From assembly GCA_903825645.1 (NCBI GenBank), contig CAIKBL010000051.1:278742-342741 (forward strand): 64,000 bases of DNA. Reading direction: 5' to 3'. The position numbers were made by a program, and so were the translations under genes. Source of the DNA: an uncultured Pseudomonadota bacterium (lineage in GTDB: Bacteria; Pseudomonadota; Gammaproteobacteria; Ga0077536). Of the stretch, positions 45,883 to 55,406 are shown in pieces (positions within the stretch are counted from its first letter, which is position 1; the number at the start of each line of letters is the position of its first letter). The notes beneath the pieces were generated by a model, which ran no database searches, had not been told where the DNA came from, and was given only the letters and a program-made list of their open reading frames with translations.

Positions 45883-47070
45883 ATGGATGCCCTCAATTTT
45901 GATCCGACTTGTCGGGAAGTGCAGCAGAATCCCTACCCGTTCTACCAACGCCTCCGTGATGCACGGCCGGTTTTTCATATTGAGGCGCTGAATGCCTATG
46001 CGCTTACGCGGTATGAGGACTGTCGAAATACTTTCCTGCACCCTGAACTTTACTCGGCTAAGGATTTCATTGCGCAAGCGTTCGGCGATTTGGACCCCGT
46101 GCCTGAAGTTCCCTCTATCATCGCCATGGACCCGCCAGCTCATACGCCTTTGCGTAAACTTGCCGGCCAAGGCTTCTTGCCTTCCGTCACACGGGGGCTG
46201 GAACCGAAGATTCACGCTATCGTGGATGAATTGATTGACAATATTGAGGCTCAGGGCCGTGAGTTTGACTTCGTTAACGACTTCGCCGCCTACGTGCCCG
46301 TTAGTGTAACCGCCGAGTTGATTGGCGTTGACCGCAGCCAACGGGAGAATTTTAAAATCTGGACCGCTGATTTGCTCAACGCAGCCAATCGGGTGAGTCT
46401 GCAAACGGCGGACGCCGAGCGGATCCGCGCGAGCGTGACGCAGCTGCGAGCTTATCTTGAGAAAGTGATTGAGGCACGTCGTCGCCAGCCCACGGATGAT
46501 TTCATTTCACATCTCATCAGGGCAGAGGAAGACGGCGACATGCTTTCTTCGATCCAAGTTCTCAGTATCGCAATACTGACTCACTTTGGAGGATCCGAAA
46601 CCCCGTCCCACCTGATCAGCAGCGCCTTGATTGCTTTGTTTGAAAATCCAGCCGCACAAGAGGCCATCCGTGGTAATTCGGAGCTGTACGGGAATCTGAT
46701 CGACGAGACGCTACGCTATTGGTCGCCGGTCAATTTGGTGTTCCAGACTGCTACACAGGCTATTGAACTCCACGGGACAACAATTCCGGTGGGTGCCTAT
46801 GTGCTGTCATACATAAGTTCTGCCAATCGGGACGAGCGTCGGTTCCCGGAACCGGATAAGTTTGACCTTTACCGCGATACCCGTGGGCATTTATCTTTTG
46901 CACATGGCCCGCACTATTGCCCCGGGGCGGCGGTCGGCAAACGCCTAGCGGTAATTGCACTCGAGCGGGTACTGACCCGCATGCCTCGGATCCGGCGCCT
47001 CGACTCGACCACCGAGTGGTTACCTTCGTTGTGGGTTCGGGGGGCGAAAACCCTGCCCGTTGCCTTTTAA
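45883..47070 (+). CDS. Cytochrome P450
   Basis: 395 residues, soluble bacterial P450. I-helix FGGSETPSH with the E239/T240 acid-alcohol pair, ExxR in DETLRYWSP, and heme-loop FAHGPHYCPG with the axial C346. Hydroxylates a hydrophobic substrate using electrons from a ferredoxin partner; no ferredoxin or reductase gene is nearby. No Shine-Dalgarno is visible, so translation may be leaderless-like or weak. Confidence 0.95.
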   Translation: MDALNFDPTCREVQQNPYPFYQRLRDARPVFHIEALNAYALTRYEDCRNTFLHPELYSAKDFIAQAFGDLDPVPEVPSIIAMDPPAHTPLRKLAGQGFLPSVTRGLEPKIHAIVDELIDNIEAQGREFDFVNDFAAYVPVSVTAELIGVDRSQRENFKIWTADLLNAANRVSLQTADAERIRASVTQLRAYLEKVIEARRRQPTDDFISHLIRAEEDGDMLSSIQVLSIAILTHFGGSETPSHLISSALIALFENPAAQEAIRGNSELYGNLIDETLRYWSPVNLVFQTATQAIELHGTTIPVGAYVLSYISSANRDERRFPEPDKFDLYRDTRGHLSFAHGPHYCPGAAVGKRLAVIALERVLTRMPRIRRLDSTTEWLPSLWVRGAKTLPVAF

Positions 47071-47115
47071 TCGTTCGTTCAGCCATCCACGTCGTCACTT
47101 CTCGGAGTCCCTGCA

Positions 47116-48489
47116 ATGCCACATGCTCTCGCACCTACCCTGATCGTGCACGGCGGCATGCTAATCGACGGTCTCGGTGCGCCACCCCGTCGTGCGGACG
47201 TGTTGATCGGCCAGGACAAAATCCTCGAGATCCGATCCCCTGGCGAGCAGACAACTCTGACCGCCGACATCCCGCGTCTCGATGCCACCGGCATGACGGT
47301 TATGCCGGGACTGATTGACGCGCATTGCCATATCAGTTTTGACGAGCCGAATTCAAACGACGAACTGTTTTTTCATCGACGCGAAGGACTCACGGCAATC
47401 ATCGCCGCGGTCAATGTTCAAAAACTCCTCGCCGCCGGAGTCACCGGCTTCCTTGATGCTGACTCCCTTTATGACACGGGCATTGATCTGCGCGACGCCA
47501 TCGAAGCCGGCATCGTAAAAGGCCCGCGCATGAGTACCGGAGGGAACGCCCTTCTCACGTCGGTCGGTGGCACAGCGGGTCGACTCATTCCCGATCATGG
47601 GCGGTGCGGTTATGGCAAAGTCGTCAACGGCCGGGATGAAATCGTCCAAGAAGTCCGACGGCAGATAAAAATGGGCGTCGACTGGATTAAAGTACATGTC
47701 ACCGGGTTAACCCCGCGGCAGCGGACCAAGGGCGAAGTGCAGGTCTGGAGCTATGCCGAAATGCGTCTGGTTGTGGAGACCGCGCACGAACTCGGGACCC
47801 CCGTCGTGGGCCATTGTCGCGGAGCCTCCAGCACCCGCGACGCGGCCCGCGCGGGCTTTGATATGATTTTGCATGCCACCTATATGGATGAAGAAGCTCT
47901 CGAAGCGGTGATCACCTCGCGCGTGCCGATCGTTCCCACCTTCACCTTCCAGGCAAATCTCGCCGACTATGGAGCGCTGACGGGCGCATCACCTGAAATT
48001 CGTGCGCTTTTTCAGAAAGAAATTGTCGAGAGCGCGGAAATGCTGCGTCGGGCCTATGACGCTGGCGTACCACTATTATGTGGCACCGAAAGTGGGTTTT
48101 CGCTGACACCCTATGGTGACTGGCATTACCGAGAGCTTGAGGTCTTCGTGCGTGATTTAGGAATGACCCCGTTGCAGGCTATTGCTTGTGCGACCAGTGC
48201 CAATGCAGCGGCCCTTCGCATGTCTGGCGAGGTGGGCGCATTGTGCGCCGGATATCTGGCTGATTTACTCGTCGTCGATGGCGATGTCTCACGTGACGTC
48301 ACGCTCCTTGGCGCACCCGAGCGCCTGCGGCACGTCATCCTTGGCGGTGCCGTCATCGAGCGCGCCGCCCCGCCACGGCGCAGAGACCCACCGGGATGGC
48401 GCACCAGTCACTATGGCCGGCAAATCCTGCGTCGGGCTGATGTCCGGGAAGCAATCGCCACGACGCGAGCCGAGAAACAACCTTTATGA
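47116..48489 (+). CDS. Amidohydrolase superfamily protein (imidazolonepropionase-like)
   Basis: 457 residues. Metal pair H70/H72 (LIDAHCHISF), carbamylated-Lys candidate in DWIKVHVTG, and His in HCRG and LHAT. The last-strand Asp that usually follows GT is Glu here (E325 in CGTESGFS), a variant that seems typical of this sub-group. N-terminal sandwich domain (LIVHGGMLIDGLG). Hydrolytic reaction unknown. Its last four bases overlap the next gene (ATGA). Confidence 0.88.
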   Translation: MPHALAPTLIVHGGMLIDGLGAPPRRADVLIGQDKILEIRSPGEQTTLTADIPRLDATGMTVMPGLIDAHCHISFDEPNSNDELFFHRREGLTAIIAAVNVQKLLAAGVTGFLDADSLYDTGIDLRDAIEAGIVKGPRMSTGGNALLTSVGGTAGRLIPDHGRCGYGKVVNGRDEIVQEVRRQIKMGVDWIKVHVTGLTPRQRTKGEVQVWSYAEMRLVVETAHELGTPVVGHCRGASSTRDAARAGFDMILHATYMDEEALEAVITSRVPIVPTFTFQANLADYGALTGASPEIRALFQKEIVESAEMLRRAYDAGVPLLCGTESGFSLTPYGDWHYRELEVFVRDLGMTPLQAIACATSANAAALRMSGEVGALCAGYLADLLVVDGDVSRDVTLLGAPERLRHVILGGAVIERAAPPRRRDPPGWRTSHYGRQILRRADVREAIATTRAEKQPL

Positions 48490-49475
48490 GTCTTTTAACT
48501 GCAGACACCATCGACGTCCACGCTCATGCCGTGCTTGAGGAAACCATGGGCGCTGCCGGCGCCTATGGGCCTGAACTGGGCTTTGAGGCAGCGCCACGAT
48601 TTCGCGTCGGCGACTATATTCTCCACGGCGTCCGCTACCGTGGCAGTGCATTCATGGATCCCCGCCTTCGATTAGGAGCCATGGATGCTGCTGGACTCGA
48701 TTTCCAAGTCCTCTCACCGAATCCTCTGAGCTATTTTCATTTCATCGAACCGCGCATGGCTCAGGATTTCTGCAGGACTCACAATGACGCATTGGCACGC
48801 CTCGTAGCGCCCCACCCCGAACGACTTGCTGCGTTTGCCGCGATCCCCATGCAGGACGTGGGTTTCGCGATAGAAGAGACTCATCGGGCGGTGCACGATC
48901 TGGGCATGCTAGGCCCTTACATCGGGACAGACTTCGGCCGCCGCCTTAATGATCCGGCGCTCGACCCATTTTACGCGACGCTTACCGAACTGAACGTCCC
49001 GCTCTTTCTCCATCCAGCGCCACTCGGCATCGACGGCCCACCCGGCGATCCGAATCTCCGTCAGTTTGATCTGGATATCATTATCGGTTTTGCGGCCCAA
49101 GAAACCGCCGCCGTTGCGACACTCATCTACGGCGGTGTCTTAGAACGCCACCCGTCACTCGACGTGTGCCTATCTCACGGTGGCGGCGCGACCGGTTATC
49201 TCTTCGGTCGCATGGCCAGCGCTGCGCGCAAACGCCCCTGGTCACCCGACAGCCTTCGCCAGGAAGGCGCCTTCGAAGCACTGCTGCAACGGTTATGGTT
49301 CGACATCCACGTCCACGCAGAAGAATCATTAGCGCTCCTGCGTACCTGGGTCAATTCGCAGCAACTCGTCTTTGGAACTAATTTCGCTGGATGGGACCAA
49401 CAGATCGGCAATATTCGAGCGGAAGCTCAATCCTATACGGCAAATGCCCGTCGCCTCCTCCGGGCGTCAGCCTAG
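48486..49475 (+). CDS. Amidohydrolase 2 family (ACMSD/COG2159-like) enzyme
   Basis: 329 residues, TIM barrel. First-strand HxH in DVHAHAV (H12, H14), LFLHPAPLG, and CLSHGGGATGYL supply ligands. Family members usually show GxD at the last strand; here GTNFAGWD has Asn (N299), with Asp four residues later (D304). It could be a decarboxylase or hydrolase with altered metal chemistry. Coupled to the preceding amidohydrolase. Confidence 0.88.
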   Translation: MSLLTADTIDVHAHAVLEETMGAAGAYGPELGFEAAPRFRVGDYILHGVRYRGSAFMDPRLRLGAMDAAGLDFQVLSPNPLSYFHFIEPRMAQDFCRTHNDALARLVAPHPERLAAFAAIPMQDVGFAIEETHRAVHDLGMLGPYIGTDFGRRLNDPALDPFYATLTELNVPLFLHPAPLGIDGPPGDPNLRQFDLDIIIGFAAQETAAVATLIYGGVLERHPSLDVCLSHGGGATGYLFGRMASAARKRPWSPDSLRQEGAFEALLQRLWFDIHVHAEESLALLRTWVNSQQLVFGTNFAGWDQQIGNIRAEAQSYTANARRLLRASA

Positions 49476-49587
49476 ACCACATGACTCGCGCGGTGCACCA
49501 CGCTCGGCTGCTCCTAATGGACGTCCAACGGCCGCCCGGAAACTGGGCTGCAAATTTTTGACCCGTTATTCACAAGGAATCCACCTG

Positions 49588-50157
49588 ATGTCCGAACTAG
49601 AAGAACTCAAAGCGCGTGTTGACCGTCTCGAAACACGCGCAGCCATCACCGAATTGGCGAGCAACTATGCGAGTGCGTGTGATGAGCACGATATGCCGAG
49701 ACTGATGGGTTTGTTCACGCCAGACGCATGTTTCGACTCACCAAGCGGTGCGATGGTCGCCAACGGACGGGTGGCCATAGAGGCGCTTTTCATCGAATTA
49801 TTCAAGATTAGAGGTCCCGCCTTTCACTGGACTCATGACGTTACCGTGAAAATCGATCGCGAAAACCCTGACCGCGCCACCGGGCGTGTCTACAGCCACG
49901 CGGAAACAACACCTGGAGATGTCGTGAGTCTCGCGGCCATGCGGTACGACGACGAATATCGACGAGATGGCACCACATGGCGCTTCAAAAAGCGCGTGAT
50001 AAGCTTCCTCTATTATGTGCCGGTCACGGAGTACCCGCGTGCACTCAATGATCCACATCGGCTGACCATCAAGGGCGAGCGATTGGCCGCAGACTATCCG
50101 GAATCCCTGCCCGCATGGCAGCAGTTCGCGGCTCAATACAACGACTCGACAGGTTAA
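49588..50157 (+). CDS. SnoaL/NTF2-like fold protein
   Basis: 189 residues from the ATG at 49588 (frame open upstream but unconserved). Begins with a helix (ELEELKARVDRLETRAAI) then ITELASNYASACDEHDMPRLMGLFTPDACFD, the NTF2/SnoaL-like pattern; a His in FHWTHDVTVKI is in place. Such small proteins often isomerise, dehydrate or bind hydrophobic ligands in polyketide, steroid or aromatic pathways. Ends 14 nt before the Rieske gene. Confidence 0.9.
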   Translation: MSELEELKARVDRLETRAAITELASNYASACDEHDMPRLMGLFTPDACFDSPSGAMVANGRVAIEALFIELFKIRGPAFHWTHDVTVKIDRENPDRATGRVYSHAETTPGDVVSLAAMRYDDEYRRDGTTWRFKKRVISFLYYVPVTEYPRALNDPHRLTIKGERLAADYPESLPAWQQFAAQYNDSTG

Positions 50158-50171
50158 TCGGGAACACGCGC

Positions 50172-51365
50172 ATGGCCCAACCCAAAGAAATGCGTGCTCT
50201 TACCCGACGCGCCTTAGCGCACTTTTGCGCGGGCAGCACCGACCAGGCACCGACCACCATGTCGAACCCAGTCGCCGCCTACGCGGATCCGGCGCGCTAC
50301 GCCCGCGAAATTGACCGTATTTTCAGGCAACTTCCGCTCGCCTTGGCGCTCAGTCTCGAACTGCCGGCGCCGGCGAGCTACCGCGCCATGTACGTACTCG
50401 AAACGCCAGTCTTGCTAGTGCGCGGAGCCGATGGGCGGGTGCGCGCGTTCCTAAATGTCTGTCGTCATCGTGGCGCGCGATTGTGTGCGCCAGGCTCTGG
50501 CAATGCCCGGATTATTACCTGTCCGTATCATGCGTGGTCATATAACGATCGCGGCGCGCTGATTTCTCGTTATGGCGCAGAGGCATTCGGTGACGTTAAT
50601 CAGGAGACTCTGGGCCTGACCGAACTAGCCTGCGAAGAGCGCGCAGGGCTTGTATGGGTGTGCCTTAGCCCCGGACGAACCTTTAATCTTGATACTTGGC
50701 TGGGTACGTTCGCAGAAGAGTTAGCGACCTTGGCGCTCGGCGAGTGGGTGATTTTTGAACAGCGTGAGCTTCCCGGACCCGGCTGGAAAGTCACGCTGGA
50801 TGGCTATCTGGAGGCGTACCATCACAACTCACTACATGGGCGAACCGTCGGCAAACATACGGTCGGTAACTTACTTGTCTTGGATACGTTCGGTCCGCAC
50901 CAGCGACTCACCTTTGGTCGGCGCTCCCTCGGCGAACTCATCGAAACGCCAGAATCAGACTGGGATACTGGAAAACATATTCGCCTCATCCATAACGGCT
51001 TCCCAAACCTTTCAATCTCAGGAATTCTTGGCGATCATTGTCTAGTGAGTCAGGTATTTCCAGGCCCGACCCCCGAGACCACGATTACTCGACAAACGGT
51101 CCTCGTCCACCAACCGCCATCCACGCCGGAGGCCCGCACCGCCTCTGAACTTTTTAGTGCGATGGTCCTACAAGCGGTTCGCGACGAAGATTATCCCGTC
51201 GGCTTTGCAATTCAAGAAGGCTTAAAGTCCGGCGCCAACAGTGCCTTCATCTACGGCCGAAATGAACCCGCCGTCCAGAATTATCATCAAACCATTGCAC
51301 GCCTGATGAATGAGTCGACCGACATCACGTGTATAGCCGCAGCGGACGAACTGTCCGCGCATTGA
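50172..51365 (+). CDS. Rieske non-heme iron oxygenase, alpha subunit
   Basis: 397 residues. Rieske cluster C97-x-H99 ... C117-x2-H120 (VCRHRG and CPYHAW). Catalytic iron site EAYHHNSLH with H217 and H222, bridged from the Rieske domain by D210 in LDGY; the third ligand is probably the Asp of RDEDY. Hydroxylates or demethylates cyclic substrates using electrons from a separate reductase, which is not encoded here. Preceding SnoaL gene likely co-transcribed. Confidence 0.93.
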   Translation: MAQPKEMRALTRRALAHFCAGSTDQAPTTMSNPVAAYADPARYAREIDRIFRQLPLALALSLELPAPASYRAMYVLETPVLLVRGADGRVRAFLNVCRHRGARLCAPGSGNARIITCPYHAWSYNDRGALISRYGAEAFGDVNQETLGLTELACEERAGLVWVCLSPGRTFNLDTWLGTFAEELATLALGEWVIFEQRELPGPGWKVTLDGYLEAYHHNSLHGRTVGKHTVGNLLVLDTFGPHQRLTFGRRSLGELIETPESDWDTGKHIRLIHNGFPNLSISGILGDHCLVSQVFPGPTPETTITRQTVLVHQPPSTPEARTASELFSAMVLQAVRDEDYPVGFAIQEGLKSGANSAFIYGRNEPAVQNYHQTIARLMNESTDITCIAAADELSAH

Positions 51366-51406
51366 GAACCCGGAGCAAAAGACTTTTGAAAAATCCGCTC
51401 GACACT

Positions 51407-52342
51407 ATGCCAGACGCCGTGCGCCAAGCACTCGTGACCATTCAAGAAGGCTTTGAATCTACAGGCTATCTCTGCAGTGATGCCATCGCCACGTCGGTAT
51501 TTCTTGCCACCCGGCTGGATAAACCCGTGTTAATCGAGGGGCCGCCTGGCGTTGGTAAAACCGAACTCGCGCGGGCCACCGCGACCTGGCTCGGCAAACC
51601 GCTCATTCGGCTCCAATGTTATGAGGGACTTGATGAATCCAAGGCACTTTACGAATGGAAATACGGCAAACAACTGCTCTATACGCAGGTGCTCAAGGAT
51701 AAGCTCGGTGATCTCATGGTCGGCGCCCAAGGCTTGCGGGAATCCATCGCGCGCCTCCATGAATTCGACGATACTTTTTTCAATCCGGAATTTCTCGAAC
51801 CCCGACCATTACTTAAGGCACTGTGGGAGCCCGGCGGCGCGGTGTTATTGATCGATGAAATCGACAAGGCGGATCAGGAATTTGAGGCTTTTCTGCTTGA
51901 AATGTTGCAGGATTACCAGATCTCTATCCCGGAAATAGGCACTGTCAAGGCACACGTTCCACCGATTTGTTTTCTGACCTCTAACAACACCCGAGAGCTT
52001 GGCGATGCGCTGAAGCGACGGTGTCTGCATCTACATATTCCTTATCCCGACACGGCCCTCGAGTGCCGTATCATCGAACGGCGGGTACCCGAACTCAATG
52101 CCAGTCTGCGGAGACAACTGGTCGCTTTCGTCCAAAGCCTGCGAGGTCTTGACCTTAAAAAATCGCCGGCCATCAGCGAGACTATTGACTGGGCGCGTAC
52201 CTTAGTACTGATGCACGCGGAAATGCTGGATCACGAACTCGTGCGGGCAACACTGAATGTACTGCTGAAGTTTCAGGATGACATCGCCCTAGTGGACACC
52301 GAGTTATTTACGCTTATCCATGCGGCGGAAAAATCCGCATGA
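51407..52342 (+). CDS. MoxR-family AAA+ ATPase (CoxD-like)
   Basis: 311 residues from the ATG at 51407; a TTG at 51386 with GGAG about 10 nt upstream is a fair alternative. Walker A EGPPGVGKT (44-52), Walker B AVLLIDEIDKAD, sensor SNNTRELGDALKRRCL. It differs from the window's first MoxR and matches the CoxD-type subset that pairs with VWA CoxE proteins, used in maturing molybdenum hydroxylases such as CO dehydrogenase and in other assemblies. The VWA gene starts 31 nt later. Confidence 0.93.
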   Translation: MPDAVRQALVTIQEGFESTGYLCSDAIATSVFLATRLDKPVLIEGPPGVGKTELARATATWLGKPLIRLQCYEGLDESKALYEWKYGKQLLYTQVLKDKLGDLMVGAQGLRESIARLHEFDDTFFNPEFLEPRPLLKALWEPGGAVLLIDEIDKADQEFEAFLLEMLQDYQISIPEIGTVKAHVPPICFLTSNNTRELGDALKRRCLHLHIPYPDTALECRIIERRVPELNASLRRQLVAFVQSLRGLDLKKSPAISETIDWARTLVLMHAEMLDHELVRATLNVLLKFQDDIALVDTELFTLIHAAEKSA

Positions 52343-52373
52343 GGCGATATCACTTTTCACCTGCGTACATCAC

Positions 52374-53744
52374 ATGAGTGAGGTATTAGGGCAGTTTCTC
52401 AAGGCCTTGCGCGCTGCCGATGTGCGAGTGTCGTCCGCAGAAGGAATAGACGCCGGCGCTGTGTTTCAGAACATCGGTCTCGCAGATCGTGAACTGTTGA
52501 AAATGGCACTTGGGCAAACGCTCGCCAAAACGCTCGAGGACAAAGCGAAATATGCGGATTGCTTTGAGCAGTTTTTCCACTCCGCGGATCTGCGGCGTCT
52601 CCAGCGGGACGAATCCACCCCCGAAGCGCAGGCTGAGCCGGATCTGGGTGGTGGTGATGGCATGGGACCTTCCGGAAGTGGCGGAGAAGAAGGTGCGACC
52701 CTGCAAGGCTTACTCGAAACGGGTGATCGTGCTCAACTCCAACTGGCAATAGCTAATGCCGCGCGGGCGGCAAAAATAAACCAAATCAGACTCTTTACCC
52801 AACGCGGGATCTATTCACGCCGCATGCTGGAACACATGGGCCTTGAAGCGCTGGAGCAGACCTTACACCAACTCCAGAAAACAGGCGCGGAGGACGATGT
52901 CACGCGCCTGCGCGCCCGACTAGGAGAATTACGTGAGGAGATCCTGGCTACAGTCGAACGTCAGATTCTGCTGCTCACCGCAAATGCAGGAACCCGGCTC
53001 AGAGAAGAGATCCTCCACGAGATGCCACTCGCACGTGCCGAACAAAGCGATTTTCGCATCATGCAGCTGCTCGTCAGAAAACTCGCAAAACGCCTGGTCT
53101 CCCTGCATTCCCGTCGACGAAAAATCGCACAGCGCGGCCAGCTTGATGTCAGACGGACCTTGCGGCGCAATATCGAATTCGATGGATTACTGTTCGACGT
53201 GGTTTGGAAACAACGCAAAATAGACCGACCCAAGGTCGTCGCGGTTTGCGATGTTTCCGGATCTGTGGCAAACGTTGCGCGTTTTCTACTGCTCTTTCTC
53301 TACAGCGTGACCGAGGTATTACCCGCGGTCCGCGCATTCGTGTTTTCGGCGCGGTTAGCTGAGGTGACGGACCTGTTCGCGACGCTCAAGGTTGAAGATG
53401 CTGTCGCCACCACCCTGCGACAACACGGCTGGGGATCGACGGATTATGGGCGCGCCCTTGAAGAGCTCTCAGCACTGACCCTCAGCGAGATTGATCACCG
53501 TACCACGGTCCTCATCCTTGGCGATGCGCGGTCCAATTACGGGGATCCCGGCCATCAACATCTCCGCCGCATCCAGGAGCGCGCGCGGCGGGTAATTTGG
53601 CTCAATCCCGAGCCCCGCTCGTTCTGGAATATGGGCGATTCCGAAATGCAGCGCCTAGGTGCAGCCTGCGATCGTGTTGAATCATGCCGTTCGCTACGAC
53701 ATTTGGAACGCATTGTGAGCGAACTACTCCGCTACTCCCGATAG
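52374..53744 (+). CDS. VWA CoxE-like protein
   Basis: 456 residues from the ATG at 52374. N-terminal helical region with a Gly/Asp-rich linker, then a C-terminal VWA domain with MIDAS DVSGS near residue 293 (VAVCDVSGSVANVA), LLFLYSVTEVLPAVRAFVFS and TTVLILGDARSNYGDP. This is the CoxE/DUF-type partner of the preceding ATPase; no coxMSL genes are found in the window, so its client is unknown. Cytosolic. Confidence 0.92.
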   Translation: MSEVLGQFLKALRAADVRVSSAEGIDAGAVFQNIGLADRELLKMALGQTLAKTLEDKAKYADCFEQFFHSADLRRLQRDESTPEAQAEPDLGGGDGMGPSGSGGEEGATLQGLLETGDRAQLQLAIANAARAAKINQIRLFTQRGIYSRRMLEHMGLEALEQTLHQLQKTGAEDDVTRLRARLGELREEILATVERQILLLTANAGTRLREEILHEMPLARAEQSDFRIMQLLVRKLAKRLVSLHSRRRKIAQRGQLDVRRTLRRNIEFDGLLFDVVWKQRKIDRPKVVAVCDVSGSVANVARFLLLFLYSVTEVLPAVRAFVFSARLAEVTDLFATLKVEDAVATTLRQHGWGSTDYGRALEELSALTLSEIDHRTTVLILGDARSNYGDPGHQHLRRIQERARRVIWLNPEPRSFWNMGDSEMQRLGAACDRVESCRSLRHLERIVSELLRYSR

Positions 53745-53787
53745 GCCGGCCAAGGCTTAGCAACATCGGTTATTTCACGTCCGCGCT

Positions 53788-55356
53788 TCAATTGACGAGA
53801 CGAGTTCTACCTGCCCAGAACGGCTCCCGAAGCTCCCGGCGCAGAATTTTACCGGAAGGATTGCGCGGCAAGGCGCCAACGAAATCAATGGTCCGCGGAA
53901 TCTTGAAACCCGCAATCCGCGCGCGCGCGTAGTCGATAAGTTCTTCCGAAGTGACCTCGGTGCCTGGCTTCAGCACCACAATCGCTTTCACGGCCTCACC
54001 CCACTTGTCGTCCGGCACACCGATCACCGCGACATCCGCCACTGCGGGATGTCCGAAAACCGCGTTCTCAACTTCAGCAGGGTAGACGTTCTCGCCACCG
54101 GAAACGATCATGTCTTTGAGACGATCGTGAATATAGAGAAACCCTTCCTCGTCGAAATAACCAGCGTCGCCCGTATGGAACCACGTTTCTCGAATGGCCT
54201 GCGCAGTCGCCTCAGGCTTATGCCAGTAGCCTTTCATGACAACCTGACTACGGATGACGATCTCCCCAACCGCATGTGCGGCAAGCACAGTGCCCGACTC
54301 GTCAACTACCCGGATATCAATCCCCGGGAAAGGCAGGCCGCAAGAGCGCAATTTTCCTCTCGAGGCGTCGTGTGCTTCTGCCGGCAGGTACGTACCCAGA
54401 CCGGTGGTCTCGGTCAGTCCATATAACTGGACAAACGGGCAGCCAAGAATCGCCTGGGCTCGCCGCAGCAATTCTTCAGCAATGGGAGATGCGCCATAGC
54501 TCAAACGTTGAACACTGGAAAAATCAGTTTCGGCGCACTTGGGATGTTGCAGCATGAACAAAAGAACCGCAGGCACTACAAATACGCGGTTAATCCGATA
54601 TTGCGGTATCAGCGTCAAAATTTGGCCGGGATCGACCTCGCGCGTCACAACGCCGGTGGCCCCCTGCGCGAGCGCGAGCATACCAATATTGGTGCCAGCC
54701 ACATGAAATACCGGCATACAGACCAGTGACACATCCCCCGGCTGGGCGTCGAGCAGGCCAACTTGCGATGCGGCGCTAAAAACGCCGAGATAATTCTGGT
54801 GCGTCAACTGCACACCCTTGGGTTGGCCAGTCGTGCCGCTGGTATAAAGTTGCAAAACATCATCATCGTCCGGCACAGAGTACAGCGGATCTAACGGCGG
54901 TTGACCGTCTCGCCAGGCGGGAAACGTAGCAAGCGCAGTACGCGACTCGTCCATCACGACCAGCGTCCGCAGCGTAGGACTTCCCGCCCGTAAGGCTGGT
55001 ACAAGTGGTAGATATTCGGGCCCGATAAATAACATTTCACACTGCGCATCGTTGAGGATGTAGGAAATTTCGGGCACCGCCAATCGCCAGTTTATGCCCA
55101 CCAACACCACTCGCGCCTTGATAGCACCGAACAAAAGTTCGAAGTACCAATCGGAATTCTTACCCAGAAACGCGATTCGGGACTGCGGGGAAAGTCCCTC
55201 GGCAATCAGGCCCTGGGCAACCTGATTTGTGCGCCGGTCAAACTCCGCGAAGGTCGTCGTCCGTCCTTCGAAAATGAGCGCGGTCATTTGCGGTCTAGCC
55301 CGTCCATGGAGCCGAGGAATATCCGCCATCGAATCCATTTGTTCTAAATAAAACAT
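53788..55356 (-). CDS. Long-chain/medium-chain acyl-CoA ligase
   Basis: 522 residues from the ATG at 55356, with GGGGAGCGGAG just upstream. ANL pattern: YTSGTTGQPKGV, YGLTETTGLG, SGGENVYPAEVENA and the closing PRNPSGKILRRELR Lys. Activates a carboxylate as CoA thioester. It is the second ligase in the window, converging on the CoxE-like gene. Confidence 0.93.
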   Translation of the reverse strand: MFYLEQMDSMADIPRLHGRARPQMTALIFEGRTTTFAEFDRRTNQVAQGLIAEGLSPQSRIAFLGKNSDWYFELLFGAIKARVVLVGINWRLAVPEISYILNDAQCEMLFIGPEYLPLVPALRAGSPTLRTLVVMDESRTALATFPAWRDGQPPLDPLYSVPDDDDVLQLYTSGTTGQPKGVQLTHQNYLGVFSAASQVGLLDAQPGDVSLVCMPVFHVAGTNIGMLALAQGATGVVTREVDPGQILTLIPQYRINRVFVVPAVLLFMLQHPKCAETDFSSVQRLSYGASPIAEELLRRAQAILGCPFVQLYGLTETTGLGTYLPAEAHDASRGKLRSCGLPFPGIDIRVVDESGTVLAAHAVGEIVIRSQVVMKGYWHKPEATAQAIRETWFHTGDAGYFDEEGFLYIHDRLKDMIVSGGENVYPAEVENAVFGHPAVADVAVIGVPDDKWGEAVKAIVVLKPGTEVTSEELIDYARARIAGFKIPRTIDFVGALPRNPSGKILRRELREPFWAGRTRLVN

Positions 55357-55406
55357 CGCTCCGCTCCCCTTAAAACGCACCGCAAGACGTTATCACAACT
55401 CGAGAA

